Source: Candidatus Omnitrophota bacterium (GTDB lineage Bacteria > Omnitrophota > Gorgyraeia > Aquiviventales > Aquiviventaceae). From it: DNA of 8,184 nucleotides. A model generated the notes under the pieces. It saw nothing but the letters and a program-made list of their open reading frames with translations. It did not search any database and had not been told where the DNA came from. Every line of letters begins with the position of its first letter. The first letter of the stretch is position 1. Where the stretch lies: positions 1 to 8,184 of the forward strand of contig JACQHS010000094.1 in the NCBI GenBank assembly GCA_016198915.1, given 5' to 3'. A program made the position numbers and the translations under genes. Positions 1-5,727 of the stretch are shown piece by piece.

Positions 1-1
1 C

Positions 2-40
2 CGCAAGCCCGCGCACCTGAAAACGGAGGAGATCCTATGA
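2..40 (+). CDS. RelE-type toxin, C-terminal end only (partial)
   Basis: Reading from base 2, the last twelve codons before TGA (38-40) give RKPAHLKTEEIL. This closely resembles the C-terminal tail of RelE-superfamily toxins that are encoded just upstream of Phd-type antitoxins (tails like KPPHKTTEEIL, from memory). The stop overlaps the antitoxin start as ATGA (37-40), the arrangement expected for a toxin-first operon. Only the tail is inside the window, so fold and active-site residues cannot be checked. The call rests on tail resemblance, the overlap and the identity of the next gene. Alternatively, it is an unrelated open frame of 13 codons. Confidence 0.6.
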   Translation, partial: RKPAHLKTEEIL

Positions 41-279
41 AAACCATTAACGTGCGGCAACTGCAGAAGCATGTTCGCGGCTGCGTGAGGGCTGCGCAAC
101 GAGACCGCGTGGTCGTGACCCGCCACGGCATCCCCACGGCGCTGATCATCGGCGTCGAAGGGACCGACTGGGACACCCTCGCCCTGCAAACGAATCCTTC
201 GTTCTGGCGGATGATTCAGCGGCGCCGATCAGAGAAAACCGTCTCGCTTGAGACCATGAAGAAATGGGCGGGCATTTGA
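37..279 (+). CDS. Phd/YefM-family antitoxin
   Basis: The 80-residue protein has the Phd/YefM layout. An N-terminal DNA-binding part (residues 1-45) opens with MKTINVRQLQKHVRG and continues with VVVTRHGIPTALIIGVEG, the usual beta-strand and turn of the family. A C-terminal tail (about 46-80, with LQTNPSFWRMIQRRRSEKT and a final VSLETMKKW) would wrap the toxin. Such antitoxins neutralise a RelE/ParE-type toxin and, with it, repress their own operon. The start is set by GGAGGAG at 25-31, five bases before ATG, and by the ATGA overlap with the toxin tail. Length is normal for the family. The family is clear; the exact toxin class is inferred from the few upstream codons. Confidence 0.87.
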   Translation: MKTINVRQLQKHVRGCVRAAQRDRVVVTRHGIPTALIIGVEGTDWDTLALQTNPSFWRMIQRRRSEKTVSLETMKKWAGI

Positions 280-307
280 AAACCGGGGAGTTATTTGTTA
301 GGGTAGA
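276..307 (+). promoter_or_regulatory. Promoter-like repeated element, copy A
   Basis: TTGAAA (276-281), 17 bases, then TAGGGT (299-304), with the core GTTATTTGTTAG at 290-301 and GTAGAG after it. The same layout recurs at 3813 and 7923 with the same distance from TTG to the core. The upstream part overlaps the antitoxin stop, so a transcript would start near 311, just before the ribosome binding site AAGGAGG (312-318) of the next gene. Promoter function is inferred; the match to a consensus -10 box is poor (TAnnnT only). Confidence 0.45.
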
Positions 308-322
308 GAACAAGGAGGTCCC

Positions 323-469
323 ATGGCGTTTGTGAACTACCAGTTTGAAAAGCGAAGGCGGGATTTGGAAAGGAAACAGAAGCAGGAGGCGAAGCGGTTG
401 CGCAAGCTGGAGAGAAAGAAACAGCAGGCACAGGCCCCCGAGCCGCCGGTGCAGCCTCCGAGTGTATGA
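323..469 (+). CDS. Small basic, charged helical protein (48 aa)
   Basis: A 48-codon frame with ATG at 323, four bases after AAGGAGG (312-318), ends at TGA 467-469. The protein opens MAFVNYQFEKRRRDLERKQ and is then dominated by Lys, Arg, Glu and Gln (residues 8-37), which predicts one long charged helix. A short tail follows, rich in Pro and Gln (38-48). I recall similar short FEKR/KRLRK-type proteins in several Gram-negative groups, but none with a known function. Its stop overlaps the next start as ATGA, so the two are translationally coupled; that, plus the strong ribosome binding site, is the main evidence that it is real. A role helping the adjacent NYN protein, for example by binding RNA, is only a guess. 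Confidence 0.7.
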   Translation: MAFVNYQFEKRRRDLERKQKQEAKRLRKLERKKQQAQAPEPPVQPPSV

Positions 470-1005
470 TCACCCTGATTCTTGACGGCTATAACGTGAT
501 CCATGCGGTGCCGCAGCTGTCGCGGCAGCTGGATCGCGGCTTGCAACCGGCGCGCGAGGCGCTGGTGCGGCTCTGCGAGGCATACCGGGCCCGGCGCGGG
601 GACATCGGGCACATCTATGTGGTCTTTGACGGCCGGGACGATGAGTTTGCCGGGGCGTCCGAGCAGCCGCGCGGCCGCGTCACGCTGTGCTTCACACGAG
701 CTCCGGAAGAGGCCGATCAGCGGATCCTGCGCCTGATCGAAGCCGAGCGGCCCGGCCGGTGTGTTGTGGTCTCCAACGACAACGAAGTCTTCAACAACGC
801 CCGCGCCTACGGGGCCCGTGTCATCTCGGCGCAGGAGTTTGTTCAGCAGATGCAGCCGGCCCGGCCGGTGAAGGCCTCCCGCGCCCGTCCCCGCCATGAC
901 CCTGAGAAGCCGATGCTGTCCGTCCCCGACGCGCAGCGAATCACCGACGAATACCGCAGGCACCTGGAAGGCAAGACCAGGTCCAGGCGGCTCCGGTCCT
1001 CGTAG
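466..1005 (+). CDS. YacP-like NYN domain protein (putative endoribonuclease)
   Basis: The 179-residue protein matches the YacP/Rae1 NYN family (formerly DUF901), PIN-like fold metal-dependent RNases; Bacillus Rae1 cuts mRNA on the ribosome. Visible blocks are ILDGYNVIH at 5-13 with acidic D7, VVFDGRDDE at 52-60 with D55, EEADQRIL at 81-88 with D84, and SNDNEVFNNA at 103-112 with D105/E107, followed by GARVISAQEF. These are the expected acidic cluster for a metal-bound active site. After about residue 130 a basic, low-complexity tail is added (Arg/Lys-rich), which could contact RNA. There is no separate ribosome binding site: the ATG overlaps the stop of the 48-residue protein as ATGA. The family is clear; activity and substrate are inferred. 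Confidence 0.88.
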   Translation: MITLILDGYNVIHAVPQLSRQLDRGLQPAREALVRLCEAYRARRGDIGHIYVVFDGRDDEFAGASEQPRGRVTLCFTRAPEEADQRILRLIEAERPGRCVVVSNDNEVFNNARAYGARVISAQEFVQQMQPARPVKASRARPRHDPEKPMLSVPDAQRITDEYRRHLEGKTRSRRLRSS

Positions 1006-1028
1006 AGCAGGCCAGCGTAGGTCAGGCC

Positions 1029-1046
1029 GGTTTCCGGAAGCCTTCC
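1029..1046. repeat. Short overlapping palindromes upstream of the ECF promoter
   Basis: GGTTTCCGGAAGCC (1029-1042) is self-complementary apart from one G-T pair, and it overlaps GGAAG-C-CTTCC (1036-1046). They end four bases before the -35 box of the sigma operon. They could be an operator, a weak end-of-transcript hairpin for the NYN gene, or chance in GC-rich DNA. There is no T-run after them. Confidence 0.25.
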
Positions 1047-1049
1047 GTG

Positions 1050-1077
1050 TGTAACTTTTAAGCCCCTCCTGCGAATA
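1050..1077 (+). promoter_or_regulatory. Candidate ECF-sigma (autoregulatory) promoter
   Basis: TGTAAC (1050-1055), a 16-base spacer that starts with a T-run (TTTTA), then CGAATA (1072-1077). An AAC-containing -35 box and a CG-starting -10 box 16 bases apart is the signature layout of promoters read by ECF sigma factors; the GTAACC/CGAA type of Caulobacter SigF is similar as far as I recall. It lies directly upstream of an ECF sigma gene, as expected for autoregulation. Transcription would begin near 1083, which argues for the sigma start at 1098. Confidence 0.6.
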
Positions 1078-1097
1078 ATCCCATGGAGCGCGCGCAG

Positions 1098-1688
1098 ATG
1101 CCAACAGAACCATCCGACGAAGAGGTCATGATGGACTATCAGGCAGGCCATGAGGGAGCATTCCGGGAGTTGTTCGAGCGCTACAAGGGCCGCATCCTGC
1201 ATTTCTGTGTCGGGTTGCTCGGCAACCGGGCGGATGCGGAGGATGTCGCCGGCGAGGTGTTCCTGGCGGTGGTGGCGCAGCGCAACGGCTACCACCGGGG
1301 CCCTAAGTTGTCCACGTGGCTCTACACGATTGCGCACCACAAGTGCGTCGACCGCATTCGCCGCAGACGATGGGTGATGCCGCTCGGCGGGCGCCGCCAG
1401 GCGCTCGAAGACGATGAGGAGGCGGCATGGGATCCGCCGTCGCCGCAGGAGTCCGCCGTCGAGACGCTGGCGCGCAAGGACGTCGCAGCGCGGGTGCGCC
1501 AGGCCATCGTCCGGCTGCCGGTTGAACAGCGCGAGGCGATCATGCTGCGGCAGTATCATGACTGCAGTTACGAGCAGATCAGCGAGGTGCTGCAGTGCTC
1601 GCTGGCCAAGGTGAAAGTGCTCATCTTTCGCGGCAAAGAGCGGCTGCGAACGGAATTGGTGTCGCTGGTGAAGGAGGACCGTCCATGA
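1098..1688 (+). CDS. ECF-family RNA polymerase sigma factor
   Basis: A 196-residue sigma-70-family protein of the ECF type, with only regions 2 and 4. Region 2 spans about residues 20-90: AFRELFERYKGRIL, the acidic core NRADAEDVAGEVFLAV that binds the beta-prime subunit, and TWLYTIAHHKCVDRIRRRR for -10 recognition. A linker (91-130) carries an acidic stretch (EDDEEAAW). Region 4 (about 131-188) has LPVEQREAIMLRQYHDCSYEQISEVL then the recognition helix SLAKVKVLIFRGKERLR. I chose ATG 1098 because GGAG (1085-1088) lies nine bases before it and the predicted transcript starts near 1083; an in-frame ATG at 1083 would have no leader. Its stop overlaps the next start as ATGA, coupling it to its likely regulator. 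The stimulus cannot be read from the sequence. Confidence 0.95.
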   Translation: MPTEPSDEEVMMDYQAGHEGAFRELFERYKGRILHFCVGLLGNRADAEDVAGEVFLAVVAQRNGYHRGPKLSTWLYTIAHHKCVDRIRRRRWVMPLGGRRQALEDDEEAAWDPPSPQESAVETLARKDVAARVRQAIVRLPVEQREAIMLRQYHDCSYEQISEVLQCSLAKVKVLIFRGKERLRTELVSLVKEDRP

Positions 1689-3730
1689 ACGCCCATCAGG
1701 AGCGCGAGCAAGAGCTGGTCAGCCGGTACGTGGATGGCGCCGTGACCGACCAGGAGCGCAGAACCGTCGAGCAGCTGTTGCAGGAGTCGGCCCCGCTGCG
1801 GGCGTACGCCGATGAGCTGAAGCGGCTCGGCCAGGTGTTGGACGCGTGGACGCCGGAGCACCCGTCACCGGCCTGGGAACGACGCGTTGAGCTTGCTGTG
1901 CAGGGGGCGACCCCTGTTGCCGCCCCGCGCCGGCCGCACAGCCGCTGGCAGTTCACGCTGGCCTTTGCCGGGGCGGGCTGCGCGGTCGCAGCCCTCCTCA
2001 TGATCATCGCCATCCCCAATATGCTGCGCGGGCGTGCGTCTCTCGCATCGAAGAACGAACAGAGCGGCTCCGTGGCCATACCCGCCGCGTCCCGCTCGAT
2101 GCTGTCAGACCGTTTGAGCGAAAATCGAGCTGCGCCGAGCGGCAAACGCCAGAACCTTCTTCCCCAGACGGAGTTGGCCCGATTAGCAACTCGAAGTTCC
2201 TCCGTGCCGGGTTCTATGGTGGTGGACAAGTATTATGGGATGGTCTTGCCGGCTCCGGCGGTAGAGCCCTGGCGGTACGGCGGGCCGTTCCACACCGAGC
2301 AGTATGACCGCATCTACGAGAACCAGTTCCTGGCGGTGACGGAGAATCCACTGTCCACGTTCTCGATCGATGTGGACACCGCCTCCTATGCGAACGTCCG
2401 CCGATTCCTTCAGGCCGGGCAGCTGCCGCCGGAGGATTCGGTGCGGATCGAAGAGCTGGTGAACTACTTCACCTACGATTATCCGCAGCCTGAGGGCGAG
2501 GCGCCGTTTTCCATCACGGTGGACCGTGCGCTCTGTCCGTGGAATGCCGAGCACCAACTCGTGCGCGTGGGCCTGAAGGGCCGCGTCTACCAGGGGGAAC
2601 TGCCGCCGAGCAACCTCGTGTTCCTGATCGATGTCTCTGGCTCGATGAACGAGCCCAACAAACTGCCGTTGCTGAAGACCGCGTTCAGTCACATGGTGGA
2701 TCGGCTGACCGCGACGGAGCGTGTCACGATCGTGGTGTACGCCGGGGCGGCCGGCGAGGTGCTGGAGTCCACCCCGGGCGATCAGAAGGCGACCATCCGG
2801 GCGGCGATCGACCAACTGCGCGCGGGCGGCTCGACCGCCGGTGGGCAGGGGATCCAGCTGGCGTATGAGATCGCCCGCAAGCACTTCATCCAGGGCGGCA
2901 ACAACCGCGTGATCCTGGCCACGGACGGGGATTTCAATGTCGGGATCAGCAGCAGGGCGGAGCTCGTGCGGCTCATCGAGGAGGAGCGGAAGGCCGGTGT
3001 GTTTCTCACGGTGCTGGGCTTTGGCACCGGCAACTACAAGGACGCGATGATGGAGCAACTGGCCGACAAGGGCAACGGCAACTACTACTACATCGACACG
3101 GAGCGCGAGGGACGCAAGGTCCTGGGAGAGGAGCTGGGCTCGACGCTGTTTGCCATCGCCAAAGACGTGAAGATCCAGATCGAATTCAACCCGGCCCAGG
3201 TGAAAGCCTACCGGCTCATCGGCTACGAGAATCGCGTGCTTGCCAAGGAGGACTTCAACGACGACACGAAGGATGCCGGGGAGCTGGGTGCCGGGCATAC
3301 CGTGACGGCGCTCTACGAGCTGGTGCCGGCGGGCTCCGGCGAGGCGGTGGCGAGTGTTGATCCACTGACGTTTCAGCAGACCCGCGCCGTCCCGAGCGAT
3401 GACACGATGGTCGTGAAGCTGCGCTACAAGGCGCCGGATGACGATGCCAGCCGTCTGCTCACGAAGACCCTCCAGGGACGCGAGGCGGGTCAGGAGCCGA
3501 CGGGCGATCTGCAGTTCGCCGCGGCGGTGGCGGAGTTCGGCCTCCTGCTGCGCAACTCGGAGTTCAAGAGTTCGGCGTCCTACCAGCACGTGGTGCAGGC
3601 CGCCACGGCCTCGCTCGGCGACGATCCCTACGGCTACCGGGCGGAGTTCATCGAGCTGGTTCGCCAAGCGACGTCGTTGGACTCCCGCGGCAGCGACGGC
3701 AAGCCAGGCATTCAGTTCAAAGGACCGTAA
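1685..3730 (+). CDS. Membrane protein fusing an anti-sigma-like domain to a YfbK-type von Willebrand A domain
   Basis: 681 residues, starting at ATG 1685 seven bases after AAGGAGG (1671-1677) and overlapping the sigma stop as ATGA. Residues 1-75 (LVSRYVDGAVTDQERRTVEQ, then LRAYADELKRLGQVLDAW) look like the helical core of putative zinc-finger anti-sigma proteins, but the HxxxCxxC ligands are absent. One transmembrane helix follows at about 88-111. After a Ser/Pro-rich linker comes the YfbK-type N-terminal region (about 205-300, NPLSTFSIDVDTASYANVRR), then the VWA domain with a full metal site: DVSGSM at 316-321 (D316, S318, S320), T384 in GGSTAGG, and D414 in ATDGD. The C-terminal part (about 490-681) resembles the YfbK C-terminal domain. 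With the N-terminus inside, the VWA part faces outside the membrane. Inferred role: it binds the sigma factor and releases it when the VWA domain senses a partner. An alternative is a structural VWA protein whose N-terminus only resembles an anti-sigma factor. Confidence 0.92.
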   Translation: MNAHQEREQELVSRYVDGAVTDQERRTVEQLLQESAPLRAYADELKRLGQVLDAWTPEHPSPAWERRVELAVQGATPVAAPRRPHSRWQFTLAFAGAGCAVAALLMIIAIPNMLRGRASLASKNEQSGSVAIPAASRSMLSDRLSENRAAPSGKRQNLLPQTELARLATRSSSVPGSMVVDKYYGMVLPAPAVEPWRYGGPFHTEQYDRIYENQFLAVTENPLSTFSIDVDTASYANVRRFLQAGQLPPEDSVRIEELVNYFTYDYPQPEGEAPFSITVDRALCPWNAEHQLVRVGLKGRVYQGELPPSNLVFLIDVSGSMNEPNKLPLLKTAFSHMVDRLTATERVTIVVYAGAAGEVLESTPGDQKATIRAAIDQLRAGGSTAGGQGIQLAYEIARKHFIQGGNNRVILATDGDFNVGISSRAELVRLIEEERKAGVFLTVLGFGTGNYKDAMMEQLADKGNGNYYYIDTEREGRKVLGEELGSTLFAIAKDVKIQIEFNPAQVKAYRLIGYENRVLAKEDFNDDTKDAGELGAGHTVTALYELVPAGSGEAVASVDPLTFQQTRAVPSDDTMVVKLRYKAPDDDASRLLTKTLQGREAGQEPTGDLQFAAAVAEFGLLLRNSEFKSSASYQHVVQAATASLGDDPYGYRAEFIELVRQATSLDSRGSDGKPGIQFKGP

Positions 3731-3740
3731 CTACCCGTAC

Positions 3741-3790
3741 ACAAAAAATCGGGGACAGGCACTCATGTCAAGAGCGCCTGTCCCTTGTTC
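3741..3790. terminator. Hairpin after the sigma operon: terminator or REP-like element
   Basis: GGGACAGGC (3752-3760) pairs perfectly with GCCTGTCCC (3776-3784). Inside, CTC (3762-3764) can also pair with GAG (3772-3774) around a seven-base loop. It sits 21 bases after the stop of the VWA gene. TTGTTCTGTCTC follows, T-rich but not a clean T-run. The A-rich lead-in and the GGGGACAGGCAC string look like REP-type repeats I remember from other genomes, so it may be a repeat acting as a terminator. Confidence 0.5.
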
Positions 3791-3812
3791 TGTCTCTCAG
3801 GGATACGGCCCC

Positions 3813-3844
3813 TTGCACTCTCCCCAGTTGTTTGTTAGCGTAGA
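3813..3844 (+). promoter_or_regulatory. Promoter-like repeated element, copy B
   Basis: TTGCAC (3813-3818), 17 bases, TAGCGT (3836-3841), with the core GTTGTTTGTTAG at 3827-3838 and GTAGAG after it, as in copy A. Upstream it matches copy C almost base for base (TTGCAC, then a CTCCC stretch). It stands 33 bases before the next start codon, with AAGGAGG (3865-3871) between, so it is well placed to drive the three-gene transporter operon. Confidence 0.5.
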
Positions 3845-3876
3845 GCCATCGTGACACATTCCACAAGGAGGGAGTC

Positions 3877-4128
3877 ATGAGCGAGGAGCAGGAAGCGGTA
3901 CAGGGCGAGACGAAGGAGCAAAGATTTCAGCGGTTGGCGACCAAGCGCACGCAGGCGGCCCTGCAGAAGATCCGGCTGCTTGGCAACCTCACCAGCTCCA
4001 GCTACGGCTACACCCCGGAGCAGGCGGCCAAGATCATCGGGGCACTCCGCGGGGCCGTGGATGCGGTCGAGGCCAAGTTCAACCGGGTGCGCGGCGCTCA
4101 GGCGGCGGAGACCTCGTTTACGCTGTGA
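3877..4128 (+). CDS. Small conserved helical protein of unknown function, coupled to an ABC transporter
   Basis: 83 residues, ATG five bases after AAGGAGG (3865-3871). The centre (residues 15-70) holds QRFQRLATKRTQAALQKIRL, LLGNLTSSSYGYTPEQAAKI and a final helix with VDAVEAKFNRV. I recall a widespread short family with the same RVQR-LLGNLSN-YEYT-EAKF pattern in Firmicutes, Bacteroidota and others, none with a defined function. The middle is soluble and helical, with no cysteine and no membrane segment. Its TGA overlaps the GTG of the ATPase gene (GTGA, 4125-4128), so it is translated together with the transporter, possibly as an accessory factor; that role is inferred from context only. Confidence 0.85.
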   Translation: MSEEQEAVQGETKEQRFQRLATKRTQAALQKIRLLGNLTSSSYGYTPEQAAKIIGALRGAVDAVEAKFNRVRGAQAAETSFTL

Positions 4129-4871
4129 ACATCGTCGAAGTCCGTGGCCTGACGCACGCCTATGCGAAGCATGAGTCGCCGGCGGTGGACCACCTCGACT
4201 TTGAGGTCCGCCGTGGGGAAATCGTCGGCCTGCTGGGGCCCAATGGTGCTGGCAAGACCACCACACTGCACGCGGTGCTGGGGTTGCTTGAGCCAACCAA
4301 GGGCTCGGTGCTGGTCTTCGGCCGCTCACCCATCCGCCAGCGGGCCGAGGTGCTGGGGCGGCTGAACTTCGCCTCGGTGGACGTGGACCTGCCGTCAAAC
4401 CTCCTCGTAGCCGAATGCCTCCGCATCTTCGCCGCCCTCTACACCGTGCCCGACCGCCAGCGCCGCGTGCAGGAGCTGATCCAGCGGTTTGAGCTGGAGC
4501 CGCTGGCGCGCCGGCGGGTGGCGGTGCTGTCGGCCGGGGAGCGCATGCGCCTGAAGCTGTGCAAGGCGCTGCTCAACGCGCCGGATCTGTTGGTGCTTGA
4601 TGAGCCGACGCTGAGCCTGGATCCGTACATGGCACAGAAAGTGCGGCAGCTCTTGCGGACGATCCAGCAAGAGCGCCGCATGAGCATCCTCTACACCTCG
4701 CACAACATGCGCGAGGTGGAGGAGTTCTGCGACCGGATCGTCTTTCTCCACCGCGGCCGCAAGCTCGCCGAGGGCAGCCCGGCCGAGGTGCTGGCGCGCG
4801 CCAACAGCCGCTCACTGGATGAGCTGTTCATCCGGGCGGCGACCAGCGGAGAGCTCGTCGATGCCGCCTGA
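4125..4871 (+). CDS. ABC transporter ATP-binding protein (ABC-2 type exporter)
   Basis: 248 residues from a GTG start that overlaps the previous stop. ATPase motifs are complete in order: Walker A GPNGAGKTT at 38-46, signature LSAGE at 135-139, Walker B LLVLDE at 155-160 followed by a D-loop (SLDP), and the switch histidine in TSHNM (H193). The Q-loop position is unusual: instead of a glutamine there is NFASVDVDLPSNLLVAE (81-97), which resembles an ABC-2 subgroup I remember with NFSSPYVxLP here. The C-terminus is short and has no extra domain. With the permease that follows it would energise export or membrane-lipid handling. Substrate unknown; regulation by the downstream TetR protein is possible but no operator-like site is seen upstream. 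Confidence 0.95.
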   Translation: MNIVEVRGLTHAYAKHESPAVDHLDFEVRRGEIVGLLGPNGAGKTTTLHAVLGLLEPTKGSVLVFGRSPIRQRAEVLGRLNFASVDVDLPSNLLVAECLRIFAALYTVPDRQRRVQELIQRFELEPLARRRVAVLSAGERMRLKLCKALLNAPDLLVLDEPTLSLDPYMAQKVRQLLRTIQQERRMSILYTSHNMREVEEFCDRIVFLHRGRKLAEGSPAEVLARANSRSLDELFIRAATSGELVDAA

Positions 4872-5673
4872 CGCCGGCAGCGTGACGCGCATCGCGGCGC
4901 TGTTTCAGCGCTACGTCTTTTTGCACCGGCGCAGCATCATCCGCATGTTCGACATCGGGTTCTGGCCGGTGATGGACCTGCTCATCTGGGGCTTCATGAC
5001 GCGCTACCTCCAGCAGGTGGTGACCGGTCCGGTGTCGCAGGTGCTCATCTTCCTCATCGGGGCGATGATCGCCTGGGACGTCCACTACCGCGGACAGCAG
5101 GCGGTCAGCATCTCGCTCATGGAGGAAATCTGGACGCGCAACATCGTCAACCTGCTGGTGGCGCCGGTGCGGCTGTGGGAGTGGGTGACCGCGAGTTTCC
5201 TCTATGCCTCACTGAAGGTCGTCGTGGTGACTGCGATCCTGGCGGTCCTGGCGAAAGGGCTCTACGCGTTTGACTTGGTGCGCATCGGCTGGGCGTTTTT
5301 GCCGCTGGCCGCGAGCCTGCTGCTGTTTGGCTGGTCGATCGGCCTCGCGACGTCCGGGCTGCTGCTGCGCTACGGCTACGCGGCCGAGGCGCTGATCTGG
5401 GGCATTCCGTTTCTGCTGCAGCCATTCAGCTGCGTGTTCTATCCGCTGGAGAGCCTGCCGCACTGGGCGCAGGGGATCGCGGGGCTGTTGCCCAGCACCT
5501 ATGCGTTCGAGGGCTTGCGCCGCGCGCTCCAGGCAGGCTCGGTGCCGCCTGCCATTTGGCTGGGCGTCATCGGGCTCAATGCGCTGTACCTCGCGCTGGG
5601 CGCAGCACTGTTTGTCTGGATGTTCCGCCGGGCGCGCGCCGACGGACGGCTGGGCCATCTGGGCCAGGATTGA
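4861..5673 (+). CDS. ABC-2 type transporter permease
   Basis: 270 residues with six predicted membrane segments at about 32-49, 58-76, 112-131, 142-165, 175-195 and 231-254. The loop between the fifth and sixth holds FYPLESLPHWAQGIAGLLPS then TYAFEGLR, the conserved ABC-2 region before the last helix. I chose ATG 4861 over an in-frame ATG at 4819 because GGAGAG (4848-4853) lies seven bases upstream and the earlier start would add a 14-residue tail that looks like out-of-frame ATPase sequence. It overlaps the ATPase gene by 11 bases. It is the partner of that ATPase, probably working as a dimer. The basic C-terminus (RRARADGR) fits the inside of the membrane. Substrate cannot be told. Confidence 0.93.
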   Translation: MPPDAGSVTRIAALFQRYVFLHRRSIIRMFDIGFWPVMDLLIWGFMTRYLQQVVTGPVSQVLIFLIGAMIAWDVHYRGQQAVSISLMEEIWTRNIVNLLVAPVRLWEWVTASFLYASLKVVVVTAILAVLAKGLYAFDLVRIGWAFLPLAASLLLFGWSIGLATSGLLLRYGYAAEALIWGIPFLLQPFSCVFYPLESLPHWAQGIAGLLPSTYAFEGLRRALQAGSVPPAIWLGVIGLNALYLALGAALFVWMFRRARADGRLGHLGQD

Positions 5674-5681
5674 GTTTTCAC

Positions 5682-5711
5682 TTGACAGCGGGGAGCCGGG
5701 TGGGGTAAAGT
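5682..5711 (+). promoter_or_regulatory. Sigma-70 type promoter of the TetR gene
   Basis: A perfect TTGACA (5682-5687) is followed after 18 bases by TAAAGT (5706-5711), four of six matches to TATAAT. Transcription would start near 5718, inside the palindrome described next, so binding there should block it. This is the clearest consensus -35 box in this part of the window and it gives the regulator its own transcript, separate from the ABC genes. Confidence 0.62.
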
Positions 5712-5727
5712 CATACCAAATGGTATG
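5712..5727. promoter_or_regulatory. Palindromic operator-like site for the TetR regulator
   Basis: CATACCAAATGGTATG is a perfect inverted repeat: seven-base arms (CATACCA and TGGTATG) around AA. It begins directly after the -10 box, covers the expected transcription start and touches the start codon. Position and symmetry fit autorepression by a TetR dimer. The same half-site pentamers ATACC and GGTAT recur at 6361-6378 but are spaced four bases wider there. Confidence 0.7.

Noticed and set aside
290..304. attC-like integron recombination site, given GTTAG strings near toxin-antitoxin genes
   Set aside because: The strings GTTAGGG, GTTAGCG and GTTAGGA do not fit the GTTRRRY core in their last base, and no matching RYYYAAC partner with an imperfect palindrome is seen. 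The aligned TTG box at fixed distance fits a promoter better.
337..1113. A 258-codon minus-strand frame across the charged mini-protein and NYN gene
   Set aside because: No ribosome binding site, no recognisable domain, and it overlaps two genes with coupled starts and a conserved active-site pattern.
1595..1684. Extension of the VWA fusion upstream to ATG 1595
   Set aside because: It would overlap the sigma factor recognition helix by 30 codons, with no ribosome binding site, while ATG 1685 has AAGGAGG at ideal spacing and an ATGA overlap.
2183..3667. A 494-codon open frame on the minus strand
   Set aside because: It lies wholly opposite the VWA gene, whose motifs are unmistakable. Its product is rich in Arg, His, Leu and Val with no domain pattern, typical of an antisense shadow in GC-rich DNA.
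3438..3854. A 138-codon + frame overlapping the VWA C-terminus and the following gap
   Set aside because: Its first two thirds are a frame-shifted reading of the YfbK-like C-terminal region, extremely rich in Arg, Ser and Pro. No start signal is present.
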